The notes below the pieces were generated by a model. That model did no database searches, was not told the origin of the DNA, and saw only the letters and a program-made list of their open reading frames with translations. Both the position numbers and the translations under genes were made by a program. From the NCBI GenBank assembly GCA_004431415.1, contig QPMI01000432.1:186001-250000 (forward strand): 64,000 nt of DNA, given 5' to 3'. Each line of letters begins with the position of its first letter. Position 1 is the first letter of the stretch. Source of the DNA: Cyanophora paradoxa (taxonomy: Eukaryota > Glaucocystophyceae > Cyanophorales > Cyanophoraceae). Positions 44,267 through 55,906 of this stretch are shown one piece after another.

Positions 44267-45282
44267 GGAGCCGGCCCTCTTTTTCTTTGAGATCGCGACG
44301 CCTAAGATCCTTTCGATCGCCCGCGCTGTTGAATGGAAGGCAGCTCAAAAGCACCCGCCGCGCGCACCGCGCCTGCGAGGCTCCGATCCGGTAATCGCTT
44401 TGGCGGTTGAATTCGGAGCGGGGGATCAGGCTCCGAGGCTCTGTCTTATCAGGGCCTTCCGATCATTAATCCCAGGGCCCATGTCCATGGCCACTGGGCC
44501 AAGCGGTCAAGGTTGGTTGTTGAATTCGAAGCGGGAGATCGGGCTTTGCAATTGTCTCCTCCGAACCCGGGATCCGCAATCCGCGGGCCCTAGCTGTGTA
44601 GACTGCACAATTTGCACGAGTCCGGAGACTCGGAAGCGTCGACGCAGCTGCCGCAGTGCAGGTAAATGATAACGATAGACCAGGACGCTCCTGCGGCCCG
44701 GGCACGCCCACGCGCATGCGAAGTACTGAGATCGATGAGTTTTATTTTTTCAGCGGTAAAACAGGCTCACCGAGCACTGGAAAATTACAATCCGCGATAG
44801 ATCCCACTGGCTACACCAACCATCTAACTACGTATTTGAAAGAAACTCCCAATGTCCCTCTAAACCATCACAGCGCTACTCGCAACACGCAAGGATCGAA
44901 ATACAAATGGCTAGATATCGAGCGGGAAAACTGAGTTACAAGGATTCTGTACACCCTTGAAAAACTCCTGATATAATAAGTATGCATCGCTTGCGGAACC
45001 TCCGGAACGTCCTCAGGCTCGGGCCGAAGACGAGAGACAGACAGAATCGACGCGAAAGAAAACGACTGCGGCTGTATGTGTCGGACCCTCTGTATACAGA
45101 GTATGGTAATTCCTCTGCGGCACCTAAAACCCCAACCAGTGATATAGAGAGGCAGAATCTAGTGCTACAGCTAAACTTGATCTCAGGAGCGAGGGAGATC
45201 AAAGCCAAAATTGCAGGGGCGTGAAAACTCCCCCGAAGCGAAAGCCGAAATGGCCGAAATGGCGAAAGCCGCCGGAGGCCGC
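44267..45282. other. Intergenic region with a diverged direct repeat
   Basis: A segment with GTTGAATTCGGAGCGGGGGA near 44.41 kb recurs diverged near 44.52 kb (GTTGAATTCGAAGCGGGAGA). From 44.7 kb base composition is balanced and no protein is recognisable. Confidence 0.4.
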
Positions 45283-46487
45283 TCACAGGTCGCCGTCCCC
45301 ATCGGCGGCGGCGGCGGCGGCGGCCCGCGCGGCGCGCGAAAACGAGAGGCCGGAGCTGGCGCCCTTGCGCTTCCAGCGCAGGCCGCACGCGTTGCAGAGC
45401 GTGTTGATCCCGTGGGGCCCCTTGCGCCACTGCGACGTGCAGCGCGTCCCGCAGTGGTGGCACTGGAGCTTGTCCGTCGCCAGGGCGCCCGCCGCGGCGC
45501 CCTCGGCGTCCGAGCCGCCGCTGCCGGCTGAGACCTCCTCCGCGGGGACGGTCGCCTCCGCCTCGCGGCCGCGCTTGGCCCCCGCGAGGGGCTTCTTCGA
45601 CATGGACGGGACCGACGCCGCCGAGGAGGACGACGAGGGCGGGGCCGCGCCGCGCCGCATCGGCGACTGCGGGGCGCTCTCCGCGTGGCGCGGGGGGGAG
45701 AGGGGTGGCGAAGGGGCGACCGACGACTCGCGCGAGTTCGCGCGGGAAAGGGTGCGGGTTTTCGGGGCGGGCATCAGGATCGGCACGACGGCCGCTGGTG
45801 GGAGCAGCTGTGGCCGCAGGCTGAGGGGGCCCATCGGGGTTCCCTTCAGGGGGTTTGCCCCGCCGAGGCCGCCGACCGCCTCGCTGTTCACCCACCGCGT
45901 TCCGCAAGAATCGCACAGCGTGTCACGCCCGAGCGGGCCTGCGCACGAGCCCGTGGAGGTCAGCGAACGCCGGCGAAGGGTCGAAGGAGCCGACGAACGA
46001 ACCCGGGCGCCAAAACGAGGTGTTGCTCGTCCCGCACATGTCTGAAATCCGTATTAGATGAAGTCGGACGCGCGGGGGACTCGGGGGAACGAACGGCAGG
46101 CACGGGGGACTTGGGGCCAAGGGCTCGCGAGGGGCAGACTGGTCGGGGACGCGGGGGGCGAGTCCGAAGAAAGGCTGAGGTCATCCTCATCATCATCCTC
46201 GACGAAACCGGTCACGGGCGGCTCGCTGAAGCCTCCCGCGGCGGCCACGAGGGGCTCGAATGCGATTCCGAGGGAGAACGGAGCGGACATCAGGCCGTCA
46301 ACGAGACCCAAAACAAAATCTCCGCTCTAATGACACGCGAAACCCAAGAAAGTCGGCGTCAGTGCCACATCGAGATCACGGCGTCAACGGGAGTCGGTCG
46401 CACCGCGTCCTCGGACTCTTGGCTGACGAAGCGCGACATGTGCGCGTGCCTGAAAGCCGCCATTGGGAAATCCACGAGAGCCGCCAT
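45283..46487 (-). CDS. Transcription factor with two GATA-type zinc fingers
   Basis: ATG 46487 gives MAALVDFPMAAFRHAHMSRF, then an acidic exon (FVEDDDEDDLSLSSDS). Finger 1 is assembled from three exons: PRAC-HMCGTSNTSFWRPG-PLGRDTLCDSCGTRWVN, i.e. C-x2-C-x18-C-x2-C with the conserved W. Finger 2: LQCHHCGTRCTSQWRKGPHG followed by INTLCNACGLRWKRKG, C-x2-C-x17-C-x2-C with the TLCNACG-L-W signature. A Ser/Pro-rich region separates them, and the protein ends after an Ala-rich tail at 45283. GATA fingers bind WGATAR-like DNA. Finger 1 is intact only if introns near 45.94-45.99 and 46.03-46.08 kb are removed, and both junctions preserve phase. Confidence 0.78.
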
Positions 46488-48619
46488 CCTTGCTTGGGCC
46501 GCTTGGGCAGCGTCCTCTTGGGCCGGAAACACGACGTCCGCAACCCACGGAGCTTGGGAGCCCGGCAAAGGAGCGGGGCGGGGCGACTGCGTTCCCTCTC
46601 CTATGCCAAAGCACAGTGTCCGGCCTCAATGACGCTGGTCGGCGTGCCCGTGGCTGCTTTTCGTTGCGGACTGCGGCGGGCTCGGGTCAGCGAAGTCGAC
46701 TCTCGAAAAACCGGGCTTTCTTCGGGCGGCAAGCTCCGGCGGGCGCACCGAGGATGTTTTGGATGCGTACAAGCGCCTGCGGGGACTGCTGCTGCTGGGC
46801 GAGCGCTTCCTAGTCGGGCGCGAAGAGCTCCTTTTTACCGTGGTACGTGCGCGCGAGCTCTCAAGCTCGCGCTTTTAAGGGAGACGTCGACGTCGACTTT
46901 ACTAGTTAACGTTGACCGTCGACGCGGGCCGTCAATGAGGAATGGAGAATTGCTTATTTCTTGCTTAAAATGAAAAACCAACTGGAAGATCCGGATCGAG
47001 CTTTCAAGACGATAATTATTATATATATATGCGTGTGTTTATGTTAAGAACTGCATGCATGTATAAGTATATATATGATCCAAAAGAAATACATCTCCAA
47101 ATTTAAAAGTTCGCAACTAACATTGTACCCAATGCACGAAAAAGGTTCTAACCGCTGCTTGCACGTGCGCAAATTTATTTCCTGTGTCCGAATAAAGAGA
47201 AAAGCGTCGAACTTCGGAAGAATTGCGAATTTAGCTAGAGCTCGATTGAGGCATCTGCGCAGACTCAGGCCGGCAGGACGTCACTTACTCAATGGAAAGA
47301 TCTCCCCTAATTACTAAACAAAAGTTAAGAACTTGTGCCCAGTGATGCTAAACTTTGACTTGTATCCTCGTTGTGTACTACGAGTGGGCACGCCCACCGT
47401 AGATCTTTAAAAAAAAAAAAGATGCTAAACTTTCACTTTCCAAACTTTCAACTTGAAAATTTTCATGTAAATTTTCAGTAAATTTTCACCTCCAAAATGA
47501 GCAATGAAAACTTTCAATAAATTTGCAAGGGGGGTACCGTTGAAGAGGCCATTCTGGGGGCGTTTCACGCCATAAACGAGGGTCAAATCCGTCGAGACGA
47601 GGGCCATAAACGAGGGCCACACATTCTGGCGGTCTCTGCTGGTGTCAAGAGACCAGAGTATGCATTTCTCAGGAACCCTACCCCCCTCCCCAACGTGAAA
47701 AGAACGGCAAAGATACATCTGCACCTCGTGCACTTATAATACAAAGGTTGTCGATGACATCCTAACGCATATCGCTCGTGTCTGGACGCTTCTCTGCAGA
47801 GAAACGTGTCACTTTCGCTGTGCAAGTAAACTTTGTATGGGTGAAAATATTTGCTGAAAGTTTTCGAAAGTTTACTGAAAATTTACAGGGCATTTTGGGA
47901 TAATAAAATTTCAGCAACACTGCTTGTGCCGGCCCTGCGCGGATTCGAATCGGGTCACCGCGTCGACCGTCGGACATGCATATATATGCCCGGCGGTACT
48001 ACTCCGGTACGTATACGTACCGCGCGCGGCCGGTACCGGTACGGCGGTACTACGGTACCCGCACTTAACTTAGTAGTAAGCTTCCAGTTCGCCGGTCGAC
48101 CCGGGAGTCCGTCGACGCGTCGCGATCGACGTCCGACGGTCGGCGGCGTCGGATGTCGCCGAGTCGAGTCATTGTCGACGCGTTCGCGTATACGTATACG
48201 TATACGTATGCGAGATAATGCGACTCATGATCCGTCGCCGATCTCGATATCGATCGCGAGTCGGATCGGACGCGTCGATCGCGATCGCGACTGCGCGCAC
48301 GGCTGCGGGCGCATGGCGCCCGGCAGGCCATGCCATGTGGAGTCCGGAGTCCGGACTCCGCGGCCGGATGCACACTGTGACATGCGATTGATGTATCGGA
48401 TGGCCGAGTGCATTTGGCGACGCGCAAAGGGGAAATAATAGCTACGTGTAAGCTTTAAGGATATCGTACATCTTCTGTTCCGGAGCGGTGGCTCGAGTGT
48501 CCGAGCCGCGGAGCGGGGGGACGGAGGAGGGGCTACGGGCTAGCTAAATAGGCTACACACATGCAACGTTTGAAAGTGTGGAACTTCTGTGTTGGGGAGC
48601 GGGGAGAAAGGGGGTTCCA
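46488..48619. other. Gene-poor region: AT-rich part, inverted repeats and palindrome-rich part
   Basis: Contains a 9-bp stem hairpin followed by TTTT (46851-46876), a TA microsatellite near 47.02 kb, a 12-A run (47409-47420), the inverted repeat listed separately, and from about 47.98 to 48.42 kb dense self-complementary words (GTAC, TCGA, CGCG, GATC, TATACGTATA). No coding region is supported. Confidence 0.5.
47430..47895. repeat. Imperfect inverted repeat pair (about 70 bp arms)
   Basis: Left arm about 47463-47525 (TGTAAATTTTCAGTAAATTT, then GAAAACTTTCAATAAAT) is repeated in reverse complement at about 47840-47893 (reads CTGTAAATTTTCAGTAAACT in reverse, then GAAAACTTTCAGCAAAT). Arms enclose about 310 bp with no gene, as in a MITE-like element. 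Confidence 0.6.
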
Positions 48620-51600
48620 CTACGAGGGAGATCTGTCTGTGGAGAGGCCACCGGCGGCGATCTCGGCTTGGCCGGGCGTCGGGGGAGGCCCCATGACCCC
48701 CGCGCCGCCCCCGAAGCCGAGGGGCTGCGCGCGGGGCTTGATGGTGATCGTGACGCCGCCGAGCGGGTGCGCGGCCGCGTGCTCGCCGCCGGGCCCGCCC
48801 TTGAGGAGGCCGGCCTCGCCGGACTCGCCGCCGTGGAGGGGCGCGGCGGCGCGGGCGGCGTCGCGGAGGCGGCGGCTGGCGGTGTCGAGGCAGGTCTGGA
48901 GCCGCTCGTGGAGGGCGGTCTTGCCCGCGAAGTGCCCGCGGAAGCGCGTGAGGCCCTGCTGCGCCTCCCGCCCCGCCGCCGCCGCCAGCGCCCACCGGCC
49001 CCGCTCCGCGAACATCGCGGCGAGCTGCGAGCGAGCGAGGGCGCGTCAGGAGACTGGAGTCAGGGGAGTCAAGGGAGAGGGGCGGGGCGGGGGGCGCACG
49101 TGGGAGAGGGCGAGGGCCTCGGTGGGGGTCTCCCCCAGGCGGTCGGCGGCGCGGGTGAGGAGGGCGAGCGACCAGGCGACGGTCCAGCGGGCGGCCTCGC
49201 GGACGGCCGGCTCGAAGGGGGCGTTGCGGAGGAAGAGGAGGAGCGCGCCGACGAGGTCGCTGTCCGGCTGGCCAAAGTCCCCGACGTGCGCGACGACCTC
49301 CACGGCCTGCCGCCAGCTGTCGAAGGCCGCCGCGAGGTCCCCCTGCAGGATGCACGCCAGCGTCCGCAGCGCCAGGAACCACGCCCGGTCCAGCTGCCCG
49401 CCCGCCCCGCCCCGTCGGACCGCGTCGAGCAGCAGCGGCAGCGGCAGTGGCGGCCGCGGCGCGCGAGGGGGCGGGTGCGCACGCGGCAGTAGCCGGGGAG
49501 CGTGTGGCAGGAGGCGAGGAGGGAGTCGTAGATGGAGCGGGCGCGGTCGAGGCGCTGGGAGTAGAGGGCGAGGTTGCCCCGCGTGCACAGGACGCTCGCC
49601 TCCAGCACCCGGTCCTCCTCCTTGACCGCCCGCATCTCCAGCGCCTCCAGCAGCGTCTGGTCCCACCCCTCCATCTGCCCCAGCGTCCCGTAGCACTCGG
49701 CGAGGTTCCTGCGCGCGCCCCGCCGGCCCCGGTGAGAAAGGGATGGACGAGAGAGGCGGCGCGCGGGCCGGCTCGCCTGTGGAGCTCGGTGACGAGGTGC
49801 TGGGAGGCCGAGGCGCCGTGGCCCGAGCCCGGGAGGCGGGGGGTCTGGGACCAGGCCTTGAGGTAGTGCGCGAGGGCCTCCTTGAGGCGCCCGTAGCGGG
49901 TCATCGCGTCGGCCTGCCTCGCGAGCACGAGGGTGTGCATGTAGGAGACCTCCCCGAAGGCCTTGGCGGCGATGGAGCGGGCCTTGGCGAAGAGGGGGCC
50001 GACGTCCGCCCAGGGCGCCTCGAAGAGGTCGGGGGAGGAGTGGCGCCGCTCCGAGGAGAAGACGGTGGCGTAGTTGCAGATCGCCTCGACGACGCGGAGG
50101 GCGTCCTGCCGCGAGTCGTACTCGAAGGGCGCCTGCAGAAGGGCGAGGTAGAGCCCCTTGGCGATGCCCGTCACGCCGACGCTCGCCGCTGTCAGCACCC
50201 CGGAGCCGACGGAGGAGGCGGCCGAGGCGGAGGACTTGTTGGCCGGCGAGGCGGGCGCCATCGCGTTGGGCGCGGTCGAGTGCGAGCGGACCGCGCGCAG
50301 CAGCGCCGCCAGCCGGGCGCGCCCCGAGCGCTCGCGGAAGAGCGCCGTGTGCAGGACCGTCGGCTGCGCGGCGGGGTCGGGCGCGGGCGGTCGGGGGAGC
50401 CTCGCGGGGGAGGGGGCGCACGACGGAGAGGCCGATGGCGAGGTCTTCCCAGTTGCCTTCGGCGTAGAGCCGCTCGAGGCGGGCCGCGATCTCCGCCGCC
50501 TCGCTCTCCGAGACGAGGTAGGGCGGGAGCAGCCGCGGCGAGTCGAAGACGGGGACGTAGGCGACGGGCCGCAGCGGCCGCCGCGCGTCGCCGGCGTCGA
50601 GCGGCGTGCTCGGGATCTCGTGGTGCGCGTCTTGGCCCTCGCCCTCCAGGATGCCCTCCTCGACCGAGGCCGCCCGCTTGCGGAGCTCGGCCAGGTACGC
50701 CTCGCCGCCGTCAATGCCCGGCACCTCGCCGCTCTCCGTGATCCCCTCGCTCTGCGGGGCCGGCCGGCCGCGTCAGCCGGCGCGGGGCGGGGCGGCCGGG
50801 GCTTCTAGGATCGCACCAGGGAGGCGACGTCGCGGAGCTCGGCGCAGGTGGGCACGACGTGGACTGCCGGCGCCTGCGAGCCGCCCATGGAGGCGCGGCT
50901 CGGCTGCGGCGGCGTGCTGCCAGAGTGCCCGCCGCCCGAGTGGGGCCCCGCCATGGAGGAGAGGGAGAACTGGAGGCCCGGGGAGACGGCGCCGCCGGGG
51001 GAGATGCGGGGCGCGGCGGTGGCGGCGGCGGCGGCCTTGGCGGCGAAGCTCGGCTGCGACGCCTCGGCGTTCTCCTGGAAGTCGAGCAGCTGGGCCACGG
51101 CGTCCGGCCCTGCGCGAGACCGAGCGAGCGGGCGAGCGGGCGAGCGCGCCGCGTCAGGCCGCGACGCGGGGCGGGGCGGGGCGGGGCCGGGCCGGGCGCA
51201 CGGCGGGAGCCGTGGTGCGTGGGGCTGTTGGCGGAGGAGCGCGGCGCGGCGTCGTGGACGGGAACGTCCGGGCCGGCGAGGCCGGGGCTCTGGGGGTAGC
51301 TCCCGCCGAAGAGCGGCGCCGGCGACACGGCGTTGGAGCGCGCGTTGGGGTGGAGCGGGACGTGCGTCGTCGGGCTGCGCCCGCCGGCCATGCCGCTCCC
51401 CGACGCCAGGCCCATCATGCCCGTCACGGCCGCCGAGTGCGCCGACGCCGCGTGCCCCATCATGTGGCCGTGCCCGGGCGCGCCCTGGCCAGGCGAGGCC
51501 GGGTTGTACGCCTGCATGTAGCCCTGGGGCGGCACGGGCGCGAAGTACTGCGGCGCGTACTGCCCGTAGCCCATCATGGGCATGTGCCCCGCCTGCATGA

Positions 51601-52857
51601 ACCTGCGCGCCACGCCTCGGCGGGGGCCCCGGGGGAGGGCGGCCGCGGCGCGCACGGCTGCCCGAAGGGCGGGCCCGGTCCCGGCCGCCATGCCGCGTTG
51701 CCTTCGGAGAGCAGGTCCTCGGCGCGGGGCCGCTTCGGCGGCCGCGGCAGCCCCATGGGCGCCGCGCTGCGGGGCGGGTCAGTGACGGCCGCGCGACCAG
51801 GGCGAGGAGCGCGGGCACCTGCCCCCCTGATAGTAACCGGAGCTACCGTCGGGAGCACCGCCCGGCATCATTCTGGGGCCCATGCCCATCATAGCCGCGT
51901 GGGACATGTCGACGCCATGCTGGGTCATTCCCTGCCCTCCGTGCCCGTCGCCGCCGTCGCCGCCCCCGTAATCGGGAGACATGAGCTTGGCCAGCTCGCG
52001 CTTGACGCCCCTCCCGCGAGGCGCCGAGGACGGCTCTGCGACAGGGGTCAGAGGTGGTTCACCCGGCGGGCCGAGGAACGGCGCGCCTCCTGCGTCGTCG
52101 CCTTCTTCTACCATCTGGTCCGGAATCCCTCGGTTGGGAGCGTGCAGATCCAGGAGCCGGGCGTGCGTGACCTGCAGGGCTCTGAGCGCTCACGGAGGAC
52201 CGCACATGCAGGCTGATGCGCACCACGTATATGTGGATTCCTTCTTTTGGTTGCAGATTGTCATCGCCGAACTCCACCTTTAGCTTGAACCATCTGCGGC
52301 GCGTCAGCGTGAACAGCCGAATGGGCGACAACCTAGGTGCCAGCACCTCCTGCTCCAGAAGTATGACAGAGACGCGACGCCGAAGGTGAAATCTGTTTCT
52401 CCAGACTTGTCCTTGACTGTTCCTACTATCTCTGTGCATGCTTTCATGCTCTGGGAGCCGCGGCCGAAGTTGATGAGGGGACCCTCATTCGCATTCGAGC
52501 CAGCCGAAGGAACCGGTTGAAGATCGTCTTGCAAACGAACAAGCGCACCAGTAAGACACATTGCAGCAATAGAGGGAAAGGAATGCGCATACCGGCAAAG
52601 AGGAGGGAGATCCGCACAGGGATTTCCTGCGCTTCCTCCTCCGGCGTGCGCTCTAGGAACTTCAACTTGTGTCGGCGCCCCTGAAGTATGTAATAGCGCG
52701 CGGCACTCCCCTCTGACGCAGGTGTCAGACTCCAAGCACCCAACGCTGGCGGCGCGATCAACCAACCTGGATCTGAGCCCCGAGAATGCGTATCAATGAT
52801 GTTGAAGTGCGAGCCATTGACGTTCGTCGGCCCGCGCTTGCAGATCTTCACCAGCAT
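48620..52857 (-). CDS. Large protein: beta-rich N-terminal domain, Gly/Met/Pro-rich middle, helical-repeat C-terminus
   Basis: ATG 52857: MLVKICKRGPTNVNGSHFNI, LKFLERTPEEEAQEIPVRIS, then across an intron LLFA-DDLQPVPSAGSNANEG, PLINFGRG, TDFTFGVASLSYFW and RRWFKLKVEFGDDNLQPKE. This reads as a beta-sandwich of the kind seen in eukaryotic DNA-binding factors, but I cannot name it. RGRGVKRELAKL may be a nuclear signal. The middle is rich in Gly, Met, Pro and His. Intron 50746-50815 (donor CTG|GTGCGA) joins LRDVASL in phase to SEGITESGEVPGIDGG, so the two halves are one gene. The C-terminal half is alpha-helical with TPR-like spacing (ERLYAEGNWEDLAIGLSV, LAECYGTLGQMEGWDQTL, RGNLALYSQRLDRARSIYDS, LRTLACILQGDLAAAFDSWR). 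Stop at 48620. Two separate genes would leave the second without an ATG. Confidence 0.55.
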
Positions 52858-53419
52858 GGCGGCGACCGGCTTCTACACGGTCCTGTCAAGCCCGCCAGCC
52901 GATGCGCATACTGGATCGCCGCGTATGTGCTGCTGATATTGGGGTCGCTAAGCTAGCATGCAATCCCCACGACCGCTGATGACCTGCACGACAGAGGCTC
53001 CTTGGCGTTCTGGGGTCGAAGTCCTATCCGACCGACGATGAACGCGCTGGACGCTGCCCTGCTACGTGATGATGCGCGGATTGTGCCACGCTCGGCACAA
53101 GGTCGCCGGGTCGCCCGTGTCGGCTGAGGGATGGTGCGAAGGCCTGGCCTACGACCCCGCGCCTCCTTCTACAGCTTCAAGCGGGGGGGGAAGCCGCACT
53201 TACTCCCCCCTCTTTTTTACTAGAGGGGTACAGTGAGTATCCAAGTTGACTCAATCGGATGGTGCAAAGTTTTTTCCAAGGGTTGTCATCAATTGCGATG
53301 CGGATCCCGGATGATGGGCCGGATCATCGCGATCGGGTAAGTGTAAACAAAGTTCCGGGATCCGGACGTCGACCGTCGTGCACCGTGCGCAATGCGCACG
53401 CATGGCCGGTGCAATATTA

Positions 53420-53640
53420 ATAATGTCAAATTTATGTCGTTATAAAACCGGACCCTTCTCGATCTTTGCGAAATATGACATCCCCAAATTATGTCGTCAC
53501 GAAATTCTCAGGCTTGTATGGGGCGGTAATTTAAGGGGGGTACCACTAAACACGCCCTTAATGTCGTCATGTCAAATTATGTCGTCATGTCAAATTTTCC
53601 GCGACATAATTTGGGGACGACATAATAAATTAAGTGCAGA
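53420..53640. repeat. Iterated and inverted ATGTCGTC / AAATTATGTCGTC motif cluster
   Basis: ATGTCGTCATGTCAAATT occurs twice in tandem near 53.56-53.60 kb. CCCCAAATTATGTCG at 53.48 kb reappears inverted at 53.60-53.63 kb (CGACATAATTTGGGG). Further single copies occur upstream. Confidence 0.75.
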
Positions 53641-54179
53641 CCTTAATATTGTGTTTTACGGTGCCACTAGCTGGGGCCAGTCCGTCGGACATCGGACCGA
53701 CGGACGTATATATACGGAAGTTACTGGAGAACTAGTTAATTTAGTACAGGAAAATAATAAGTACTTCGCCAAAACTGCCATTTTAGCAGCTGGTACCGGT
53801 AAATCTTTAGTAGGTCAGGACGTCTTTACAGGTCTTTTGTTTGGCGGAGATGGGACTACCCCTAAAACTTCTCGACTTTAGCAGGCGGGAAACATATTAA
53901 GTAGATCGCTCAAAAGTTTTTAACCTTTCAGAACTATAAATATGCATGCGCATGCAGGATTCGCAGCTCGACCTCGATCGCGACAAGCTGAAGCTCATGA
54001 TCATGATCAGCAAGTGACAGCAACTTTGCAACTTGGCAAGGAGGCTTGCAATTGGGTGCGACGTCAAAAAACGTACCTGGTACCTGATTATGAAGTTGAA
54101 GGTCCTACGAGGCGACGCTCTCAGAGAGTCTCGACTCTCGAGCTCACGCATGTATGATTATTAATTGCGGCAAATAGGC

Positions 54180-54720
54180 GCCGGCCCTGACGGCCTGAGG
54201 CATGATTCATACTGATACTGATTCATACAATAGGCCCTTGCCCCTGAGGGCCTGAGGCATGCATATGCGTGATGCCGCGGCATATGCATATGACATCGGC
54301 AGTTGCCGGCGGGAATTCGAATTCGAATTCGAACGTTAACGTTAACTTGCCGGCGGATCGAAGTTGCCGCAATCTAGATCTTGAATTAATATTGCAACCG
54401 GTACCGCTGCGGCGCATCGCGATCGGAATCGTACGTATACGCGCGTGATGATCCGCTGAGCATGTACATGTATACTATATTATATCCGATACGTACGCGT
54501 AATTATATCATAGTATGCTCGAGCTCACAACTTGCAATAGGCCGCTCCGCGGCCGGGCCCTGAGGTTTATAAAAATTAGATTCATGTGCCCGAATTATAA
54601 TTAACGTTAACATCTAGATCTAGAGCGACGACGCTGCGACGTCGACGTCGACGCGTACGTCGACTCGAGCTCTCAGTCGACGCACTGCAGCTGCAGGCGC
54701 ATGAGAATATATTGGGAATC
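54180..54720. other. Palindrome-saturated spacer
   Basis: Strings of overlapping self-complementary words: GAATTCGAATTCGAATTCG, AACGTTAACGTTAAC, GACGTCGACGTCGACGCG, CTCGAGCTC, CTGCAGCTGCAG, GTACATGTATAC. No coding capacity seen. Confidence 0.7.
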
Positions 54721-55906
54721 CTTGCAATTATATTAATGAAGCTTGAGACGATAAAGTTTGAAGAAATTAAATGATCATCGGATCATCATGAGGGTCACCG
54801 GTTCCGGAGATCTAGATCTAGATCGTAGATGATCCGGGCAAGCCTCGGAATCTCAGAGTCTCGCGATCGACGCGCGTCTGACACTGTGACTCAGTGACAT
54901 GAAGCACTACTGTAGTAAATGCAACATAGACATCGCTGATCAGGATCGTGAACAGTGAAAGTTGCCATACCAATACAGAAGAAATTCTAGCGGCACAGTG
55001 AGCGATTGGCGCAGAATTGTCGAAGCGAGCACGTCTGAAGTGCATTCTACTAGGCTAGATCAGGCGAGATCGAGGATAATTTAACTTCCCCGGCCCGCGA
55101 AAGCCGCTCTATGCAAAAGTCGGCGCTCTCCGGGGCCGCGCGCGCCCCGGCCCCCTCTTCAGCCCTCGACAGCGCCCAGGCCCCCCCGCTCCCCCCAACT
55201 GCCCTTCCCGGGACTCGAACGCTGGGGCAATAAGCACTACTGGTTCCACCCCCATTCCCGAACGCTTAGAACTCCAATACTTGCTGGCAAAAATTGTAAC
55301 CATCATCGATGAGAACACCAAAGTTCCCACTTCGTTCGCAATTTCCTGATGTTTTGACAACTTTTGTGTCCCGATAGAGGCGATTGTTCAGAGAGCGAGC
55401 ACGAAAGCTGCCCCGATCGACCGCAGCTGTCCACAGAGAACGTGCTGCTGCTGGCGCGGGGCGCGGGGCGCCCGGAGAGCACGCGGGGCGCCCGGGGCGT
55501 GCGCTAGCGCAGATCCTTAAGGGTCATAGCTACGTTTAGCAGCGCAGGCGCAGCCCCGGAGCTCGGATGCAGCCGACGAGTCGACCATGGGAGTCGAGCC
55601 GACGGATGCAGCCCGATTGCTCCCGAACGCTAGCTATGGGTGTTCTATCGTCCTTGCTGCGAGCGCAGGGCGCGACAGGCTTCCCGATAGGGGTGCCGAC
55701 CGCGCGCCTCACAGGCACCGTCCCGGCGGGCCGCGCCAGCGCCTCTACACAGCGAGAGCGTCAGGCATCCTGTATAGATCGCGTTAGCGCCGCTAGAGCC
55801 CGCGGTTTCTGCACTCCTGCGGACCGCTGGGGTACACTAGTAATGTCGTCCGCTTCCGCTGGTGTACTGAAGCGCCGGCTGAAGAAGTGAAAGTGAGCTC
55901 CCTCGT

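Larger units (their letters stand above)
52858..55906. other. Gene-poor region with palindrome-rich spacers
   Basis: No gene supported. It holds the iterated ATGTCGTC cluster (53.42-53.64 kb), a lower-GC open stretch of about 80 codons at 53.64-53.88 kb without recognisable homology, and a polylinker-like block at 54.18-54.72 kb built from overlapping restriction-type palindromes. Confidence 0.5.

Noticed and set aside
44936-45916. 326-codon minus-strand frame overlapping the GATA gene
   Set aside because: It is another reading frame of the GATA exon; the zinc finger is in the chosen frame.
46851-46876. Nine-bp stem hairpin followed by TTTT, like an intrinsic terminator
   Set aside because: The context is a eukaryotic spacer with no bacterial operon and no Pol III gene in front of it, so it is treated as a plain inverted repeat.
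53640-53881. Lower-GC open stretch (TGRIYTEVTGELVNLVQENN region, AGTGKS-like word) that looks like an organelle or foreign gene piece
   Set aside because: The GTGKS word alone is not a Walker A motif in context; length is short and no family is recognisable.
55180-55290. Possible tRNA on the minus strand, suggested by GTTCGAGTCC
   Set aside because: A B-box-like word is present, but no matching acceptor stem, D-arm or anticodon arm could be folded.
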